Shown here: one piece after another, positions 1-10,742 of the stretch
Layout of the letters: the number at the start of each line of letters is the position of its first letter
Numbering within the stretch: the first letter of the stretch is position 1
Assembly (NCBI GenBank): GCA_024803745.1
Contig: JANJXV010000151.1
Span: 1,736,001 to 1,800,000, forward strand
DNA length: 64,000 nucleotides
Origin: Megascapheus bottae
Taxonomy: Eukaryota; Chordata; Mammalia; Rodentia; Geomyidae
Direction of reading: 5' to 3'
Translations under genes and position numbers: made by a program
The notes under the pieces: generated by a model
Told to the model about the DNA's origin: nothing
The model's database searches: none
Seen by the model: the letters and a program-made list of their open reading frames with translations, nothing else

Positions 1-17
1 AAATTTAGAAGTTCCTG

Positions 18-26
18 TTTCTCTCT

Positions 27-107
<81 letters not shown>
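18..107. repeat. (CT)n microsatellite
   Basis: A nearly pure CT dinucleotide tract, interrupted once by TTT near position 29. It abuts the start of a reverse-strand SINE, where simple tracts commonly grow out of a SINE tail. Confidence 0.97.
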
Positions 108-111
<4 letters not shown>

Positions 112-277
112 CTTAGGCTTGAACTCAGGGACTGAGCTACTTTTGCTCAAGGTTAGCACTCTAACATTTGAACCACAGTGCTGCTTCTGGCTTGCTCTTT
201 TCACGTAGTATTGAGGAATCTAACCCAGGCATTCATCCTTGATAGGTTAGCACTCTACCACTAAGCCACACAGTCAG
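108..277 (-). repeat. ID-type dimeric SINE, reverse orientation
   Basis: Reads as the complement of a tRNA-derived SINE. The blocks 'cttgaactcaggg', 'gctcaaggttagcactcta' and 'ttagcactctaccactaag' are the reversed B-box and A-box regions of two ID-like units joined by 'cttctggcttgctctttt'. The same layout recurs at about 3426-3598, 4172-4350, 7382-7553 and 10123-10318. Confidence 0.8.
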
Positions 278-539
278 TTTTTAGAGGTTTCTGACAAAGG
301 TTTTCCTATATGCTATTATTTCTTCTGTGAGTGCTCTTAATGCTTGCTGAAGGTTGACTTTGTTTAGAAGACTTACCCTAATGCTCCCATATACAGAGAT
401 TCTATATATAGCTAAATGTTTTTCATTACTCAGAATTTCTCTATTGTGTATGTTCTGAAATGTACTGAAGACTGACTTCTGATTAAAAGTCATTGCACAT
501 TTGTTCTATTCATTAGTTTTCTTTTCTTCTATGGGAATC

Positions 540-1166
<627 letters not shown>

Positions 1167-1757
1167 TCAGTTACCTTCATAAGGTTTTTCTCCTGTTTGA
1201 GTTGTCTTATGCATGTTGAGGTTTGGCTTCTGTGTGAAGGACTTTCCACATATGTTACACTCATAAGGTGTTTTTCCTGAGTATATTCTCTGATGAACAT
1301 GGAGTTTTACCTTCCATTTGAAAGACTTTCCGCATTCACTACATGCATAGGTTTTCTCTCCTGTGTGTGTTCTATTATGCCCATCAAGATATGACTTCCA
1401 CTTGAAGGTCTTTCCACATTTGTTGCACACATAAGGTTTCTCTCCTGTGTGTGTTCTTTGATGAAATTTGAGGGAAGATTTCTGTCTGAAAGACTTTACA
1501 CATTGGTTACATTCATAAGGTTTCACTCCTGTGTGTATTCTCTGATGAACACGAAGTTTTCCCTTCCCTTGGAAAGATTCTCCACATTCATTACACTTAT
1601 AAGATTTCTTTCCCGTGTGTGTTATTTGATGAACTCGAAGGTGTATCTTCTGGGTGAAAGACTTTTCACATTTGTTACATTCATAAGGTTTCTCTTCTGT
1701 GTGTCTTCTCTGGTGCAAAGTGAGGTATGATTTCAGTCTAAAAGTCTTCCCACATTT
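1167..1757 (-). pseudogene. C2H2 zinc-finger block (about 7 fingers in one open frame)
   Basis: Seven tandem C2H2 units, each 28 residues with H-T-G-E-K-P-Y type linkers. The first lacks its leading Cys because of the 2-base loss near 1765. Fingers 2-5 keep all four zinc ligands. Finger 6 has its last His replaced by Tyr (HVHQRIY) and finger 7 has it replaced by Gln (NMHKTTQ). The frame ends in TGA inside finger 8, where a Cys has also become Gly (YEGN then stop). Nearest recognisable relatives are generic KRAB-linked rodent Zfp proteins. The frame has no ATG upstream and depends on splicing from broken upstream sequence, so I treat it as a remnant. Confidence 0.88.
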
Positions 1758-1766
1758 ATCCCATTA

Positions 1767-2066
1767 AAGATTTCTCTTCTGTGTGAGATCTCTGATGTGT
1801 GCTGAGAGCTGAATTCTGGGCAGAAATTTTATTACGTTCCTCATATTCATAAGGTTTGTCTTCTCTTGGAGATCGAGGTTGGAGCGTCAGGTCTGACTTC
1901 TCAGAAATTAATATTCACACTTGATGTACGCATCACATATCTCAGGATATTTGCTCTGAGGTATTGTAAGGCATATTTCATTACTGAAAGATTTCTCACA
2001 TTCACTACATGTATGAGGAGTCTCTCCTGGGTACATTTTCGGACGTGTAGTGATGGTCGGTGTTAA
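1767..2066 (-). pseudogene. Degenerate first zinc fingers
   Basis: In one minus frame the block GETPHTCSECEKSFSNE (near 1965-2030) is the first half of a C2H2 finger: the two cysteines are present, the histidine half has lost its pattern and a stop follows. Nearer 1790-1860 a second finger reads YEYEERNKISAQNSALSTHQ, in which both zinc-binding cysteines are replaced (by Tyr and Arg) while the histidine half survives. Neither is in frame with the linker. Confidence 0.7.
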
Positions 2067-2081
2067 GTACAATATTTTTCA

Positions 2082-2494
2082 TCACACAGTACATTTAGCA
2101 GTTTTTCTCCCTCCCTGAAGAATTTCTTGGGCAGGGAGAACAGAATTATGATACTGCAGATCTTTTGGACTGTCACAATCATGAATAAAATGCTCTGAAT
2201 ATCCGATGGATTTTTTAAGAACAGGAGACATACGAGATCTATATGCAGCATGCATCTCATCAGGCTTAGGAAACAGAAGCATGTTCTGACACTTAATGAA
2301 CTCCTCAGTCCTCACCCCTAAGTTGTTACCGTTATTCCTAATCAGCTCTGGATTGTGTGTAGAGCTCAAATTTAAAGTTGTTGCTAATCTCACGTTTTCC
2401 TCCACTTCGATACTACTTGCAACTGCTACTTCACAAAGACATTCATGTGGACTTTCCTGGCAGGTCTTGAACACATTTTCCATTAGCTGGACAT
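2082..2494 (-). pseudogene. Linker portion of the zinc-finger exon
   Basis: Begins after a TTTTAG acceptor (2496-2495) and reads in phase with the KRAB-b exon for about 137 codons. It contains CQNMLLFPKPDEMHAAYR, which resembles the spacer that precedes the fingers in many KRAB zinc-finger proteins (QNxLLPxxPDEMxAxEK in family members I recall). The frame closes with TGA at 2082. The adjacent frame continues as EKLLNVLCDEKYCT before its own stop, which points to a 1-base frameshift near 2100-2120. Fingers follow only in yet another frame. Confidence 0.8.
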
Positions 2495-2931
2495 CTAAAA
2501 TGAGTCATAGAAAAAAAGACACAAACATACATGAGATACAAATATTCCTTACTGTAAAGTTAATGACTTTACTTTCCCATTCTAAGTGTTAGATATTTTA
2601 AAATATAAAAGTGGAAAAATATTTGTGAGAAATATATGCTTTTCTCCCTAACATATTAAGAAAATGATATTTTACAATGACCAATAATGTTTTTCTGTGT
2701 TTTAGTTCTCTTTTTATATCACAGGAAATATTTATTGAAATTACCTAACTATGTATTCCTACCGTTTTAAGCTGAGTACTACCTATACTATACCTGCAGC
2801 TCTTTTTTTTCAAATACTGTTTCGTTTATACATTGAGGAATAGCTGCCTTTCTTTTATTTTTGAGAAATAATCTAAATACTGTGCTGTTTTGCATCTTTT
2901 TAAAACTTTCTTTTCTTTTCTTTTCTTTTTT

Positions 2932-3078
2932 TTTTGTAGTGCATAGGCCTCGGCCCTGTCCCTGAACACTTCAGCAGAAGACTATAACCCCTATCCTTGA
3001 GCTACAGCCCCACTTCCTGTTTTCTAGAGTTAACTACAGATAAGAGTCTCAGGTCCTGAGTAGCAGATAGGATTACCT
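2932..3078 (-). repeat. SINE fragment (ID/B1 composite), reverse orientation
   Basis: After a T-rich tract (TTTTC repeats at 2908-2936, the complement of an A-rich tail) the blocks 'ggccctgtccctgaacact', 'gagctacagccccacttcc' and 'agagtctcaggtcctgagta' follow the order of the reversed composite SINE seen at 6040-6294, in a more diverged form. It lies in the intron between the KRAB-b and finger exons. Confidence 0.6.
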
Positions 3079-3425
3079 TACCCAGTTTCAATGCTGTTTG
3101 CTTATTAACCATTAAGTGAGGAACACGAATTTTTTCTAGATTCAGCGGCCACAAGTTTGGTTTATATGTCTGTTTGCCTTTGATCCAAGCAAGAACAATT
3201 CTTGAGAGTAAGGACTTACACCTATATCCCTTCAGTTACAACTTCTCACTAAAGTCTCAATTTAGGTATTTGTGGGAATTTTGAAATTTGTTTCTTTCCA
3301 TTTGAAGTCTTATAAAAATTCCTTTTCTAATACTCCTGTCCCTCAGAACCATGGAAGACCAGAAAATCCCCAGCTCATTGTCTAGTTAATTTTCTTATAT
3401 GATTGAAACTTTGTTGTTTTTTTTC

Positions 3426-3598
3426 CTTCCATTCCTGGGTTTGAACTTAGGACCTAACCACTGTCCTTGGGTTTTCTCAAGACTAGAACCCTACCAATGA
3501 AGTCATTACTTCTGGCTTTTTCTATGTATGTGGTAATAAGGAATCAAACCTGTGTCTTTGTGCATGCTAGGCAAGCACTCTACCACTAGGCTCAATTT
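3426..3598 (-). repeat. ID-type dimeric SINE, reverse orientation
   Basis: Shows 'gaacttaggacctaaccact', 'cttctggctttttctatgta' and 'ctaggcaagcactctaccac', which are the tail, inter-unit linker and A-box region of the dimeric ID-like SINE in reverse. Sits in the KRAB-b/finger intron. Confidence 0.8.
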
Positions 3599-3740
3599 CT
3601 GGTGGAAAGGTCTGGTTCTGAATACCAGCCTCTTCCTACCAGCAAAAAGATATTATACATATCATAGAATAATGCCCTGACTTATTCCTTGTTTACTCAA
3701 TCATTTATAGTCTTAGTTTTAAAGAAATGAAATATCATTC

Positions 3741-3788
3741 ATTCTTTCTTTCTTCCTTTCCTTCCTTCCCTCTTTCTTCCCTCTTTCT

Positions 3789-3852
<64 letters not shown>
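3741..3852. repeat. (TTTC)n microsatellite
   Basis: An imperfect TTCC/TTTC start resolves into a clean TTTC tetranucleotide run. It directly abuts a reverse-strand SINE and is probably an expanded poly(A) tail of that SINE. Confidence 0.95.
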
Positions 3853-4078
3853 GTTTTGCAGTCATGGGACTTGAATTCTAGACCTGGCTGTTCTTCCTGA
3901 GCTCTTCAGCTCAAGGCTACTGCCCTATGACTTTAGCCTCAACCCCACTTCACATTTTCTATTGGTTCATTGGAGAGAAGAGTCTAAGGTGTTTTTGTGA
4001 TAGGTCAGTCTTTGAACCTTGATCCTCAGATCTCAGCCTCCTAAGTAGCTAGGATTACAGGCATGAGCCACGGGCTCA
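3853..4078 (-). repeat. Composite B1-ID SINE, reverse orientation
   Basis: Starts with the ID-like part ('cagtcatgggacttgaattc', 'gctcttcagctcaaggctac') and ends with the B1/7SL-like part ('gatctcagcctcctaagtag', 'ctaggattacaggcatgagc'). The latter is the complement of the pol III A-box region of a B1-like unit. One of the cleaner copies in the window. Confidence 0.82.
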
Positions 4079-4171
4079 TGGCGTTCTCATTTTATTTTGT
4101 TTCACAGTGATTTCTACAGAGAAATCTAACTTTAACTCTACTGCCACATAGAATTCGTCATATCACCCTAT

Positions 4172-4350
4172 GATTCTTGGTGCCGGGGGTTTGGGCTAGC
4201 ATGCACAAAGACCTGGTTCAGTTCCTTGGTACTACATACAAAGAAAAAGCCAGAAGTGGTGCTATGACTCAAGAAGTAGAGAGCTAGCCTTGAGAAAACC
4301 CAAGGACCATTCTCAGGCCCTGAGACCAGGCATAGGATTGGGAAAAGAAA
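4172..4350 (+). repeat. ID-type dimeric SINE
   Basis: Direct orientation: 'gggctagcatgcacaaagac', 'ggttcagttccttggtacta' (B box), linker 'agaaaaagccagaagtggtg', then a second unit 'agtagagagctagccttgag' ending in 'ctcaggccctgagacc' and an A-rich end. Lies between the finger exon and the KRAB-b exon. Confidence 0.82.
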
Positions 4351-4495
4351 ATGATTCTTGATTCATTCACAAAGAATTCCATAGGTTCCACACAGGATTT
4401 AGGGTAACTAAGAATATTATTGCTCAGTACATCACAACATGAACTTACCAATGGGGCTCAGGCTCCAACATTAATATGAAGATGGATTCACTCAC

Positions 4496-4585
4496 CTGTG
4501 ATATTCTTGTCAGAGGAATTTCCTACCCAGAGTTCTGCACAGTGCTCTAGCTTGTCAATTAATACAGGTTTGGGAACACAGGGCC
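4496..4585 (-). pseudogene. KRAB-b box exon (90 bp)
   Basis: Preceded by a TTTACAG acceptor and followed by GTGAGT. Joined in phase to the KRAB-A exon it gives a peptide with PCVPKPVLIDKLEHCAELW, matching the family pattern of a Pro-rich start, L-I-x-K-L-E-x-x-x-E-x-W. There is no internal stop, and it leaves one base for the next exon, which fits the finger exon's phase. Too short to be seen as a stand-alone open frame. Confidence 0.85.
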
Positions 4586-4721
4586 CTGTAAATTAGAAAC
4601 AGTAGAGAATTATTGCTTATGCTATGTCATCATTGTTTAAGTTCACAGACATCCTACTCACAAGTTATCTATTAAATTTTTTTCTCATTTCTCACTGGCT
4701 CCATGGTTGACTTTTCCCCAG

Positions 4722-4852
4722 CTCTGGATTCATTTTGTATGGCATACACTTAGCTATCTTGCTCAAAGCTAGAAAAATTCCAGTTTGAGTCCCAGCTCCA
4801 CTTACATGCATAGGTCTTCATGCATGCTAAGCAAGCACTCAACCACAAAGTC
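4722..4852 (-). repeat. Diverged ID-type SINE, reverse orientation
   Basis: 'ttgctcaaagctagaaaaat' and 'catgctaagcaagcactcaa' match the reversed second and first ID-like units with many substitutions. An old copy in the KRAB-A/KRAB-b intron. Confidence 0.6.
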
Positions 4853-4869
4853 AAACTCTTGACACTCCA

Positions 4870-5012
4870 CTAACATTTTTGAGGGGTTACTTGGAGTAAT
4901 AGAGTTTCATGGCAATTTTTATGCCATTGCTGGCTTCAAATTAGAATTCTTAGATTTCTTCCTCCTGAATATTTTAAGATTACAGGCATGAAACATTGCA
5001 CCTAGTGCCAGG
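4870..5012 (-). repeat. Diverged B1-like SINE, reverse orientation
   Basis: 'gctggcttcaaattagaatt', 'cttcctcctgaatattttaa' and 'gattacaggcatgaaacatt' track the reversed B1 half of the composite SINE. Strongly diverged. Together with the preceding ID-type piece it may be one old composite element. Confidence 0.6.
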
Positions 5013-5260
5013 TTTCCATTATAAACTCACTGTTTAGTGATTTGTAGATCCTATTTCCAATAATGATATATATTCTATTCTGGATGGTTTATCCACTTAC
5101 AATTACTGTGTAAGTTTGGAATGTCGTCTCCATTAGAGGAAACATAATTTAGAACTGTTGTCAAAGTATCCTGAAGGTATCCTGAAGAATGAGTACAAAA
5201 TTACCTTAGGTTTTCTTTAGAAAGTAATGATAATTCTCAGGGCCTGGAATCTTTCATTTA

Positions 5261-5500
<240 letters not shown>

Positions 5501-5604
5501 TTAGCACTGAGTTATAAACACACCATGTCTGGAATTTTATTCTTTTTTGTTGGAATTGTATTCCTTTACTTAACTGTTTAGACTTACATGAAATATTGAC
5601 CTGA

Positions 5605-5850
5605 AAAGCTTAGGGATGGTGCCTAGGCCCAGAGTTCAAGTCCCAAGACCCACAAAAAAATAAAAAGGCAAGCCAGGTGTTGGTGGCTCACGCCTGTCAT
5701 CCTAGCTACTCAGGAGACTGAGATCTGAGGACCATGGTTCAAAGCCAGCCTAGCACAAAATTCCATGAGACTCCTTTCCAATTACCCACCATAAAATGTT
5801 CAATGGCTTGTGGCATATCATGGTAGAGCAATTGTGGTATCGACAAAAAT
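5605..5850 (+). repeat. SINE cluster: ID tail fragment then B1-like SINE
   Basis: 'gatggtgcctaggcccagag' with 'aagtcccaagacccacaaaa' (5605-5665) is the tail of an ID-like unit. It is followed by a B1-like unit from 5672 ('ggtggctcacgcctgtcatc', 'ctagctactcaggagactga', 'ggttcaaagccagcctagca') ending near 'caattacccaccataaaatg'. It lies upstream of the KRAB-A exon, where the missing first exon would be sought. Confidence 0.75.
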
Positions 5851-6039
5851 AAGTCGGGGGAGTAGATTTAGGTTATAAATGGAATTATTCCATTGAAAAG
5901 GAACTACATTATATGATGACATATGCTGGTACTCTGAGAATATTGCAAAATCTTAGGGTATCAAGTAATAATACTGTGAAGTACACCCAGAATGTTAATG
6001 TTCTATGGCTGGCATGATAATCACTTGGGGAGGAAACTT

Positions 6040-6294
6040 TTTTTTCTTTTTTTTGGCTGGGGGATTTGTAAGGCTTGAACTCTGGGCCTGGGCACTGTTC
6101 CTGAGCTCTTCAACTCAAGGCTATCACCCTACCTATGAAGCCACAGTGCCATTTCCCATATTCTAGTGGTTAACTGTAGATGAGAGTCTCATAAATTTTC
6201 TAATGCCCAGGCTGGCTTTGAACCAAATCTTTAGATATCAGCCTGATATCTGAGTAGCTAGGATTACAGGTAGAAGTCACTACACCTGGCAAGA
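6040..6294 (-). repeat. Composite B1-ID SINE, reverse orientation
   Basis: Complement of the full composite: T-rich start, ID-like part ('aggcttgaactctgggcctg', 'ctcttcaactcaaggctatc'), middle ('tagatgagagtctcataaat') and B1-like part ('gagtagctaggattacaggt', 'cactacacctggc'). Confidence 0.82.
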
Positions 6295-6394
6295 AATTTA
6301 TTTCTTGCTGTTGTATACTACAAATTTACTGTATGTTTTACTTTTTCAAAAAGACTGAGGATGACCTTTGTTCTGTATATAATGGGAAGAGGGG

Positions 6395-6520
6395 TAGGGA
6401 GCTGTGAGCAGAAGAACTGAGGGGCAATACTCAGGGTAGGACAATAGCCTTAAACTAAAGAGCTCACTGCCCAAGGTCGAAGCCCCATGACTTTCCCCAC
6501 TACCCCACAAAAAAAGGGAA
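6395..6520 (+). repeat. ID-like tail fragment of a SINE
   Basis: 'agctgtgagcagaagaactg', 'actaaagagctcactgccca' and an A-rich end after 'ccactaccccac' resemble the last half of the composite SINE. Weak match with many changes. Confidence 0.45.
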
Positions 6521-6589
6521 AAAAATTGGAGATTGGAGAGGATTTTCTAAACAGAATATATAGAAATAGTTCAAAATGTAGAAAGAAGT

Positions 6590-7262
6590 TCAATATTAAC
6601 AGTCATGAGAAAAATTAAAATTACAATGAAATCATTACTTTAAATATGTTAAAATAAATATAGTTTTAAACAAAAAGATCCACATACGCACACACAAACA
6701 CACACACACGCACACACACACATACAAAAAAAACTTTCAAAGTCTAACTATTACTGGGAAGGTAGTGAGAAGAAGTAGAACTTTGGAATAGTTCTGCAAG
6801 GAATATAAAACAAACAAAAATTGCGTGGAGAGTGCTAAAAAAGTACTAAATATGGAATTACATAGAAATATGGTCCAACAATTCTATTTCTAGCTTTGTA
6901 CCTAACGGAAGAGAAAGCAGAGACTAGAACAAATATGTGGAGAATCCATTCACAACTATTAATAATAATCCAAAGATAGAAATATGCAAAACAATGCATT
7001 GAAAAGGAAGAATATTTTACTATATTTTACAGATGAATCTTGATTAGAGTAAACTAAAAATACAGCAGTCATAATGGAAGAGCTAGGGTATGTTTTCCCT
7101 TCCAAAGCTTACAAGGATCAACAAACCCTTAGAGCCAAAAAGCACGATGGTTCCAGAGAATGGAGTAGAGAGGAACAGGAGTTGAATGTTTAATGATTAT
7201 ACATGGAAGATGAAAATTGCTCTAGATGGGTAGAATGAAGAGAGAACTGTACCCTAAACAAT
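6590..7262 (+). mobile_element. Old L1 (L1M-like) 3' end fragment
   Basis: Although no frame is open, the order of remnants fits the end of L1 ORF2 and the 3' UTR of an ancient mammalian L1. 'ggtccaacaattctatttct' stands for the ORF2 codons read as DPAIPLLG in intact copies. 'gaatccattcacaactatta' and 'ataatccaaagatagaaata' are the usual next blocks. 'gttgaatgtttaatgattat' with 'tgctctagatgggtag' fit the 3' UTR. A (CA)n tract at 6685-6724 interrupts it. Assigned by memory of L1M sequence. Confidence 0.55.
6685..6724. repeat. (CA)n microsatellite
   Basis: Imperfect CA repeat with occasional CG and AA interruptions, inside the old L1 remnant. Confidence 0.9.
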
Positions 7263-7269
7263 GGTTATG

Positions 7270-7352
7270 TAGCCACACAGGATGGGACACACCTATACTC
7301 CCTGATCTTGGGAAACTCAAGAAGGATTTCTAGCCATCCTGGATGCATGGAA
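7270..7352 (+). repeat. Degenerate B1-like SINE fragment
   Basis: 'acacaggatgggacacacct' and 'tttctagccatcctggatgc' follow the opening of a B1 unit (GGTGGCACACACCT ... AGCCTGG) but with many changes. Confidence 0.5.
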
Positions 7353-7381
7353 AGATCTATCATAAAAACTAATGTGGAGGG

Positions 7382-7553
7382 GCTGGGAGTTTGGCATAGT
7401 TGTAGAGTGCTTGTATGAAGACGAAGGTTCAATTCCGCAGTACCACATACACAGAAAAAACCATAAGTAGTGCTGTGGCTCAAGTAGAAGATCACTAGGC
7501 TTGAGGAAAGCTGAAGGACAGTGCTCAGACCGAGTTCCAGCCAAAGGGCTTGT
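7382..7553 (+). repeat. ID-type dimeric SINE
   Basis: 'ctgggagtttggcatagttg' then 'tagagtgcttg' (A-box region), 'gttcaattccgcagtaccac' (B box), linker 'agaaaaaaccataagtagtg', second unit 'gctgtggctcaagtagaaga' and a tail ending 'gagttccag'. Apparent open frames on its minus strand are shadows. Confidence 0.82.
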
Positions 7554-7564
7554 TTAAAAATAAA

Positions 7565-7830
7565 ACCAGAAAGCTGAGAATGATGGGGTGGTGGCTCACT
7601 TCTATAAACCTAGCTACTCAGGAGGCTGACATCTGAGGATCAAGGTTTAAAGCCATCCTGGCACAAAAAGACCTGAGACTCTTATCTCCAATTTACCTTT
7701 AGAAAATGGGAAGTGGGGCTTGGCTCCAGGGTAAGGTGGTAGCCTGGAGCTGAAGAGCTCAGGGATAGTACCCAGGCTGAGTTCAAGGTCCATGACCCAC
7801 CAAAAAAAACCCCAAAAAACAAAAAATAAT
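7565..7830 (+). repeat. Composite B1-ID SINE
   Basis: B1-like half ('gtggtggctcacttctataa', 'cctagctactcaggaggctg', 'gaggatcaaggtttaaagcc'), junction 'gagactcttatctccaattt', then an ID-like half ('aagtggggcttggctccagg' to 'gagttcaaggtccatgaccc') and an A-rich tail of A and C runs. A reference copy for the composite structure. Confidence 0.85.
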
Positions 7831-8266
7831 AAGGAAAAATTTGGATTCTGTGAATTTTATCAGGCATATAAATGTTTTTTTTGCTGTTGAAACAACAAAT
7901 TGTTTGGAAATATTTTAAAAGTTTTTACCTAGAAATGTACACTACAAATGGAATTAATAAAAAACACAAAATATGAAAAAGATACAAATTTTCACAATAT
8001 GGGTATCCTGCTTCTGTATCTTTCACTGACTCCTGTTCAAATGAGTCACATATTCTAAATCATTTCTCCCAGTCGATATATGCCACACATGTTAGCTTGT
8101 ACTGAACTTCTTGGGAAATCAAAAGCAAATACTAAGCAAATGTGTGTTAGATTTTGTCAACAGTGATATTTCAAATATAAATCCCTACTCATTGCATTAT
8201 TTAATATGAATGCTGGAATCTAACTTACACTGGCAGTATCTTCAATCTTTTGAGATCTTCAAAAGG
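7831..8266. other. A/T-rich sequence, nothing recognised
   Basis: About 430 bases of A/T-rich DNA between a SINE tail and the start of L1 similarity at 8267. I see no open frame of interest, RNA gene or clear repeat. Confidence 0.6.
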
Positions 8267-8661
8267 GTGTGTAAATATTTAGGATCGTTATGTCTTCCTG
8301 GAGGAAAGATCCCTTTAGTAGTATGTAGTAACCTTCTTTGTCTTTTCTTACTAATTTTAGTTTGAAGTCTAATGTATCTGATATGAGGATGGCAACTCCA
8401 GCCTGTTTATGGGGGCAGTTAGCTTGATAGAGTTTATTCCAAACTCTCACTTTCAAAAGATGACAGTTTGGGGGTAAGATGTGTCTCTTGAAGACAGCAG
8501 AACCATGGCTCTTGCTTTTTGATCCAACTAGACAGCCTATGCCGTTTAATTGGAGAGTTAAGTCCATTGATATTGAGAGTTAGGATTAAGAGATATTTAT
8601 TAGTTCCTACCATTTTTAAACGCTTTTAGTAGGGCCTGTGTCTTGACAGTTCTTGTGGTCC

Positions 8662-9442
8662 TTAGATGGTATGCTGTTTAGGTGCCATTTCTTTCCCTAT
8701 ATTGCATTTATTTTGGTTTTCTATGTATAGAGCACCTTTGAGAATTCCCTGAAGTATATTTCCAATACCATTGACCTCTTTCTCCACGCCCTCCTCAATA
8801 CCAACTAGCCTTAAATTAGGCTTCCTAATTGTATCTTGAACCTCCTGAAGCGCTCTCTCATATTTCCTAGATTTGGATTGACTCATATTCTGTTCTTTCT
8901 CTATAATAACTAAATTATCTTCAGCCCCGGAAATTCTCTCCTCTGCATTGTCTAACTGCTATCAAAACTATTTACTTTATTTTTCATCTCCCTTGCTTCT
9001 AATTGCTCATTTTTGATGGCTTGCATGTCTTGTTTTAGATCATGTATGGATTTCTTTATCTCCTTGATTTCCTTTTGAGTGGTTAGCTCAGTAGATTTAT
9101 TTTTTTGGACATTTGCTGGAGTTTGGTCACGTTTTTATTTGAGGATTCTATGAATTCATCCATCTTTCTTTGAAAACCCTTTATTATGGCCTCCTTTATG
9201 GCTTCTTCTTTTTCACTTATCACCTTGTTTATGCTTTCCTCTTGTTCAGCCATGGCTTCCTCCATTATCACTTTCTTTATATTGTCACATTTTCCATTAA
9301 GGATGTTTATCAATTGCATTTGTGTAGCACTTGGAAGACTCTCCTCTAGGTTTGCCAGTGACTGTTCCATTGTCTGTTTACAATGGGTGGGGGATGTTGT
9401 TTCTTGATTTGACATTTTTCTTGAGTTTCTTGTTCTGCCCAT
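8662..9442 (-). pseudogene. L1 ORF1 remnant of the partial copy
   Basis: ORF1p is the RNA-binding trimeric chaperone of L1. The N-terminal piece (9442 to 9083) starts MGRTRNSRKMSNQETTSPTH and runs into a coiled-coil rich in E, K and I. A later piece (8886 to 8662) reads MSQSKSRKYERALQEVQDT, matching the start of the RRM-like region, then passes the deletion junction straight into the native C-terminus ENQNKCNIGKEMAPKQHTI and stop. Frameshifts separate the two pieces near 8950-9080. Confidence 0.8.
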
Positions 9443-10122
9443 TTGAAAATGGGAGCAAGATTACTACTAAATACGATTATAATATTTCAGATATAACCAA
9501 CCTAGACCTCTGTAGCTGGCAGACACTAGATGTTTGCAAGTTTTGATTGGTATTATCACTCTTTCTTTTTGTGCGCTTATAGACCAGTCTAATACAACCA
9601 CTGATAAGCGATTTATACCCAAAACAATAAGCCTCTCAATCCAGTCTCTATTGTCTTTAAGTCGCTCTGAGCCTATAGAATAATTAACCCCCTACATATA
9701 CAATATTGCTCAACAGCCATCAAGTGTAGATCCGTGCAGTATAAGGGTTGAAAGACGAGCAGAGGTCCAGAGATAGAAAAAAAGAATGAGAGAGGTCAGG
9801 GGAGGTACAAGAGGATTAACGTAGGAGTGTACGAATATTGTAGTCATGAAGAAAAGATATAGCATAAGGATAACTGACCTAAGTTGGTAAGTAGGTAGCA
9901 TATTTGAGTACAAAGTTTGGAAAGTATTAGAATAAAACTTATGTGTTGCTGCACGTCTAGCTCTTAGCCCAACCAGTGGCCTCACAGTGGACCATGGGAT
10001 GGATCTGTTTTTCTTGTCTACGTTGAGGGAAAGGGGTATTTCACAAGATGCAGAAGCGAAGATTTCAGAAGCAAATGCTGTGAGTGAATTAGCTCGTAAA
10101 AAGCATTTTTATTTTCTTTTAT

Positions 10123-10318
10123 CTTTCTGCCAGTCTTGGGGCTTGAATTCAGGGCCTGAGCACTGTCCTCGGCTTTTCTCGAGTCTAGCCCTCTGCCATT
10201 TGAGCCACAGTGCCACATCTAGATTTTTTATCTATGTGATACTGAGCAATCAAACCCAGATCTTCATGGATGCTAGGCAAGCACTCTACCACTATGCCAA
10301 ACCCTCAACCCTGACATA
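10123..10318 (-). repeat. ID-type dimeric SINE within L1 5' region (partial copy)
   Basis: Reverse complement layout: 'gccagtcttggggcttgaat', 'tttgagccacagtgccacat', 'ctaggcaagcactctaccac'. The SINE is therefore in the sense orientation of the surrounding minus-strand L1. The same SINE sits at 17531-17726 in the larger L1 with only a few base differences. Confidence 0.85.
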
Positions 10319-10539
10319 GTAATTATAAAGTCATCATCATCATATCAAAATATCCTTTCTCCTACAAAGAATCAACACTTATCTATGTGTGTAATGCTTT
10401 TTTTTAAAATTTCACTAATTCTTCTGTGTTTTTCCCTCTTGCATATTTTACACTTGGCAGCAAAGCTAATCATCAGGAAAAAATTGATTAGGATACAGAA
10501 ACCTAATAATATCCTAGTAGATTGACGTCAAAAATATGT

Positions 10540-10742
10540 GCAAGATGCCCTGTGTGTTTCACCTAGTGGTAGAGTACTTGACTAACAAGCAAAAAGTCTC
10601 AGGTTTGATTCCTCATTACCACATACATAGAAAAAGCTGCAAGTGGTGCTGTGGCTCGGTGGGACAGCTAAAGCCTAAAGAAAGCCCAAGAACAATGTAC
10701 ACACTCTGAGGTCAAGTCTCAAGACTAGCAAAAACAAAAAAA
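10540..10742 (+). repeat. Diverged ID-type dimeric SINE
   Basis: 'cacctagtggtagagtactt', 'aggtttgattcctcattacc', linker 'catagaaaaagctgcaagtg', 'gtgctgtggctcggtgggac' and an A-rich end. Inserted next to the 5' end of the partial L1. Confidence 0.75.

Larger units (their letters stand above)
8267..10531 (-). mobile_element. Partial L1: 5' region, ORF1 and start of ORF2
   Basis: Parallels the larger L1 from 15278 to about 17942 on the same strand, at offset 7011 for the ORF2/ORF1-end part and about 7408 for the rest. The jump marks a deletion of roughly 398 bp inside ORF1 of this copy. It holds the beginning of the ORF2 endonuclease, where QETHL-type coding can be read near 8475-8500. This is followed by the ORF1 stop (8662-8664), the ORF1 coiled-coil and RRM-like pieces, and a 5' region carrying an ID-type SINE. 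It ends at the same 5' base as the full copy ('gattgacgtcaaaa'). Its low-coordinate end stops within ORF2 with no poly(A), so the 3' part was removed or never copied. Confidence 0.9.

Noticed and set aside
7382..7553. tRNA gene, from clear A/B-box blocks
   Set aside because: The blocks belong to a tRNA-derived SINE dimer with an A-rich tail. Similar copies recur across the window and no cloverleaf-length unit stands alone.
9710..9985. 91-codon hydrophobic minus-strand frame in the L1 5' region (also 17118-17393)
   Set aside because: It has no ATG at its start (GTG only), and its similarity between copies is no higher than that of the surrounding L1 sequence, so there is no sign of selection for protein.
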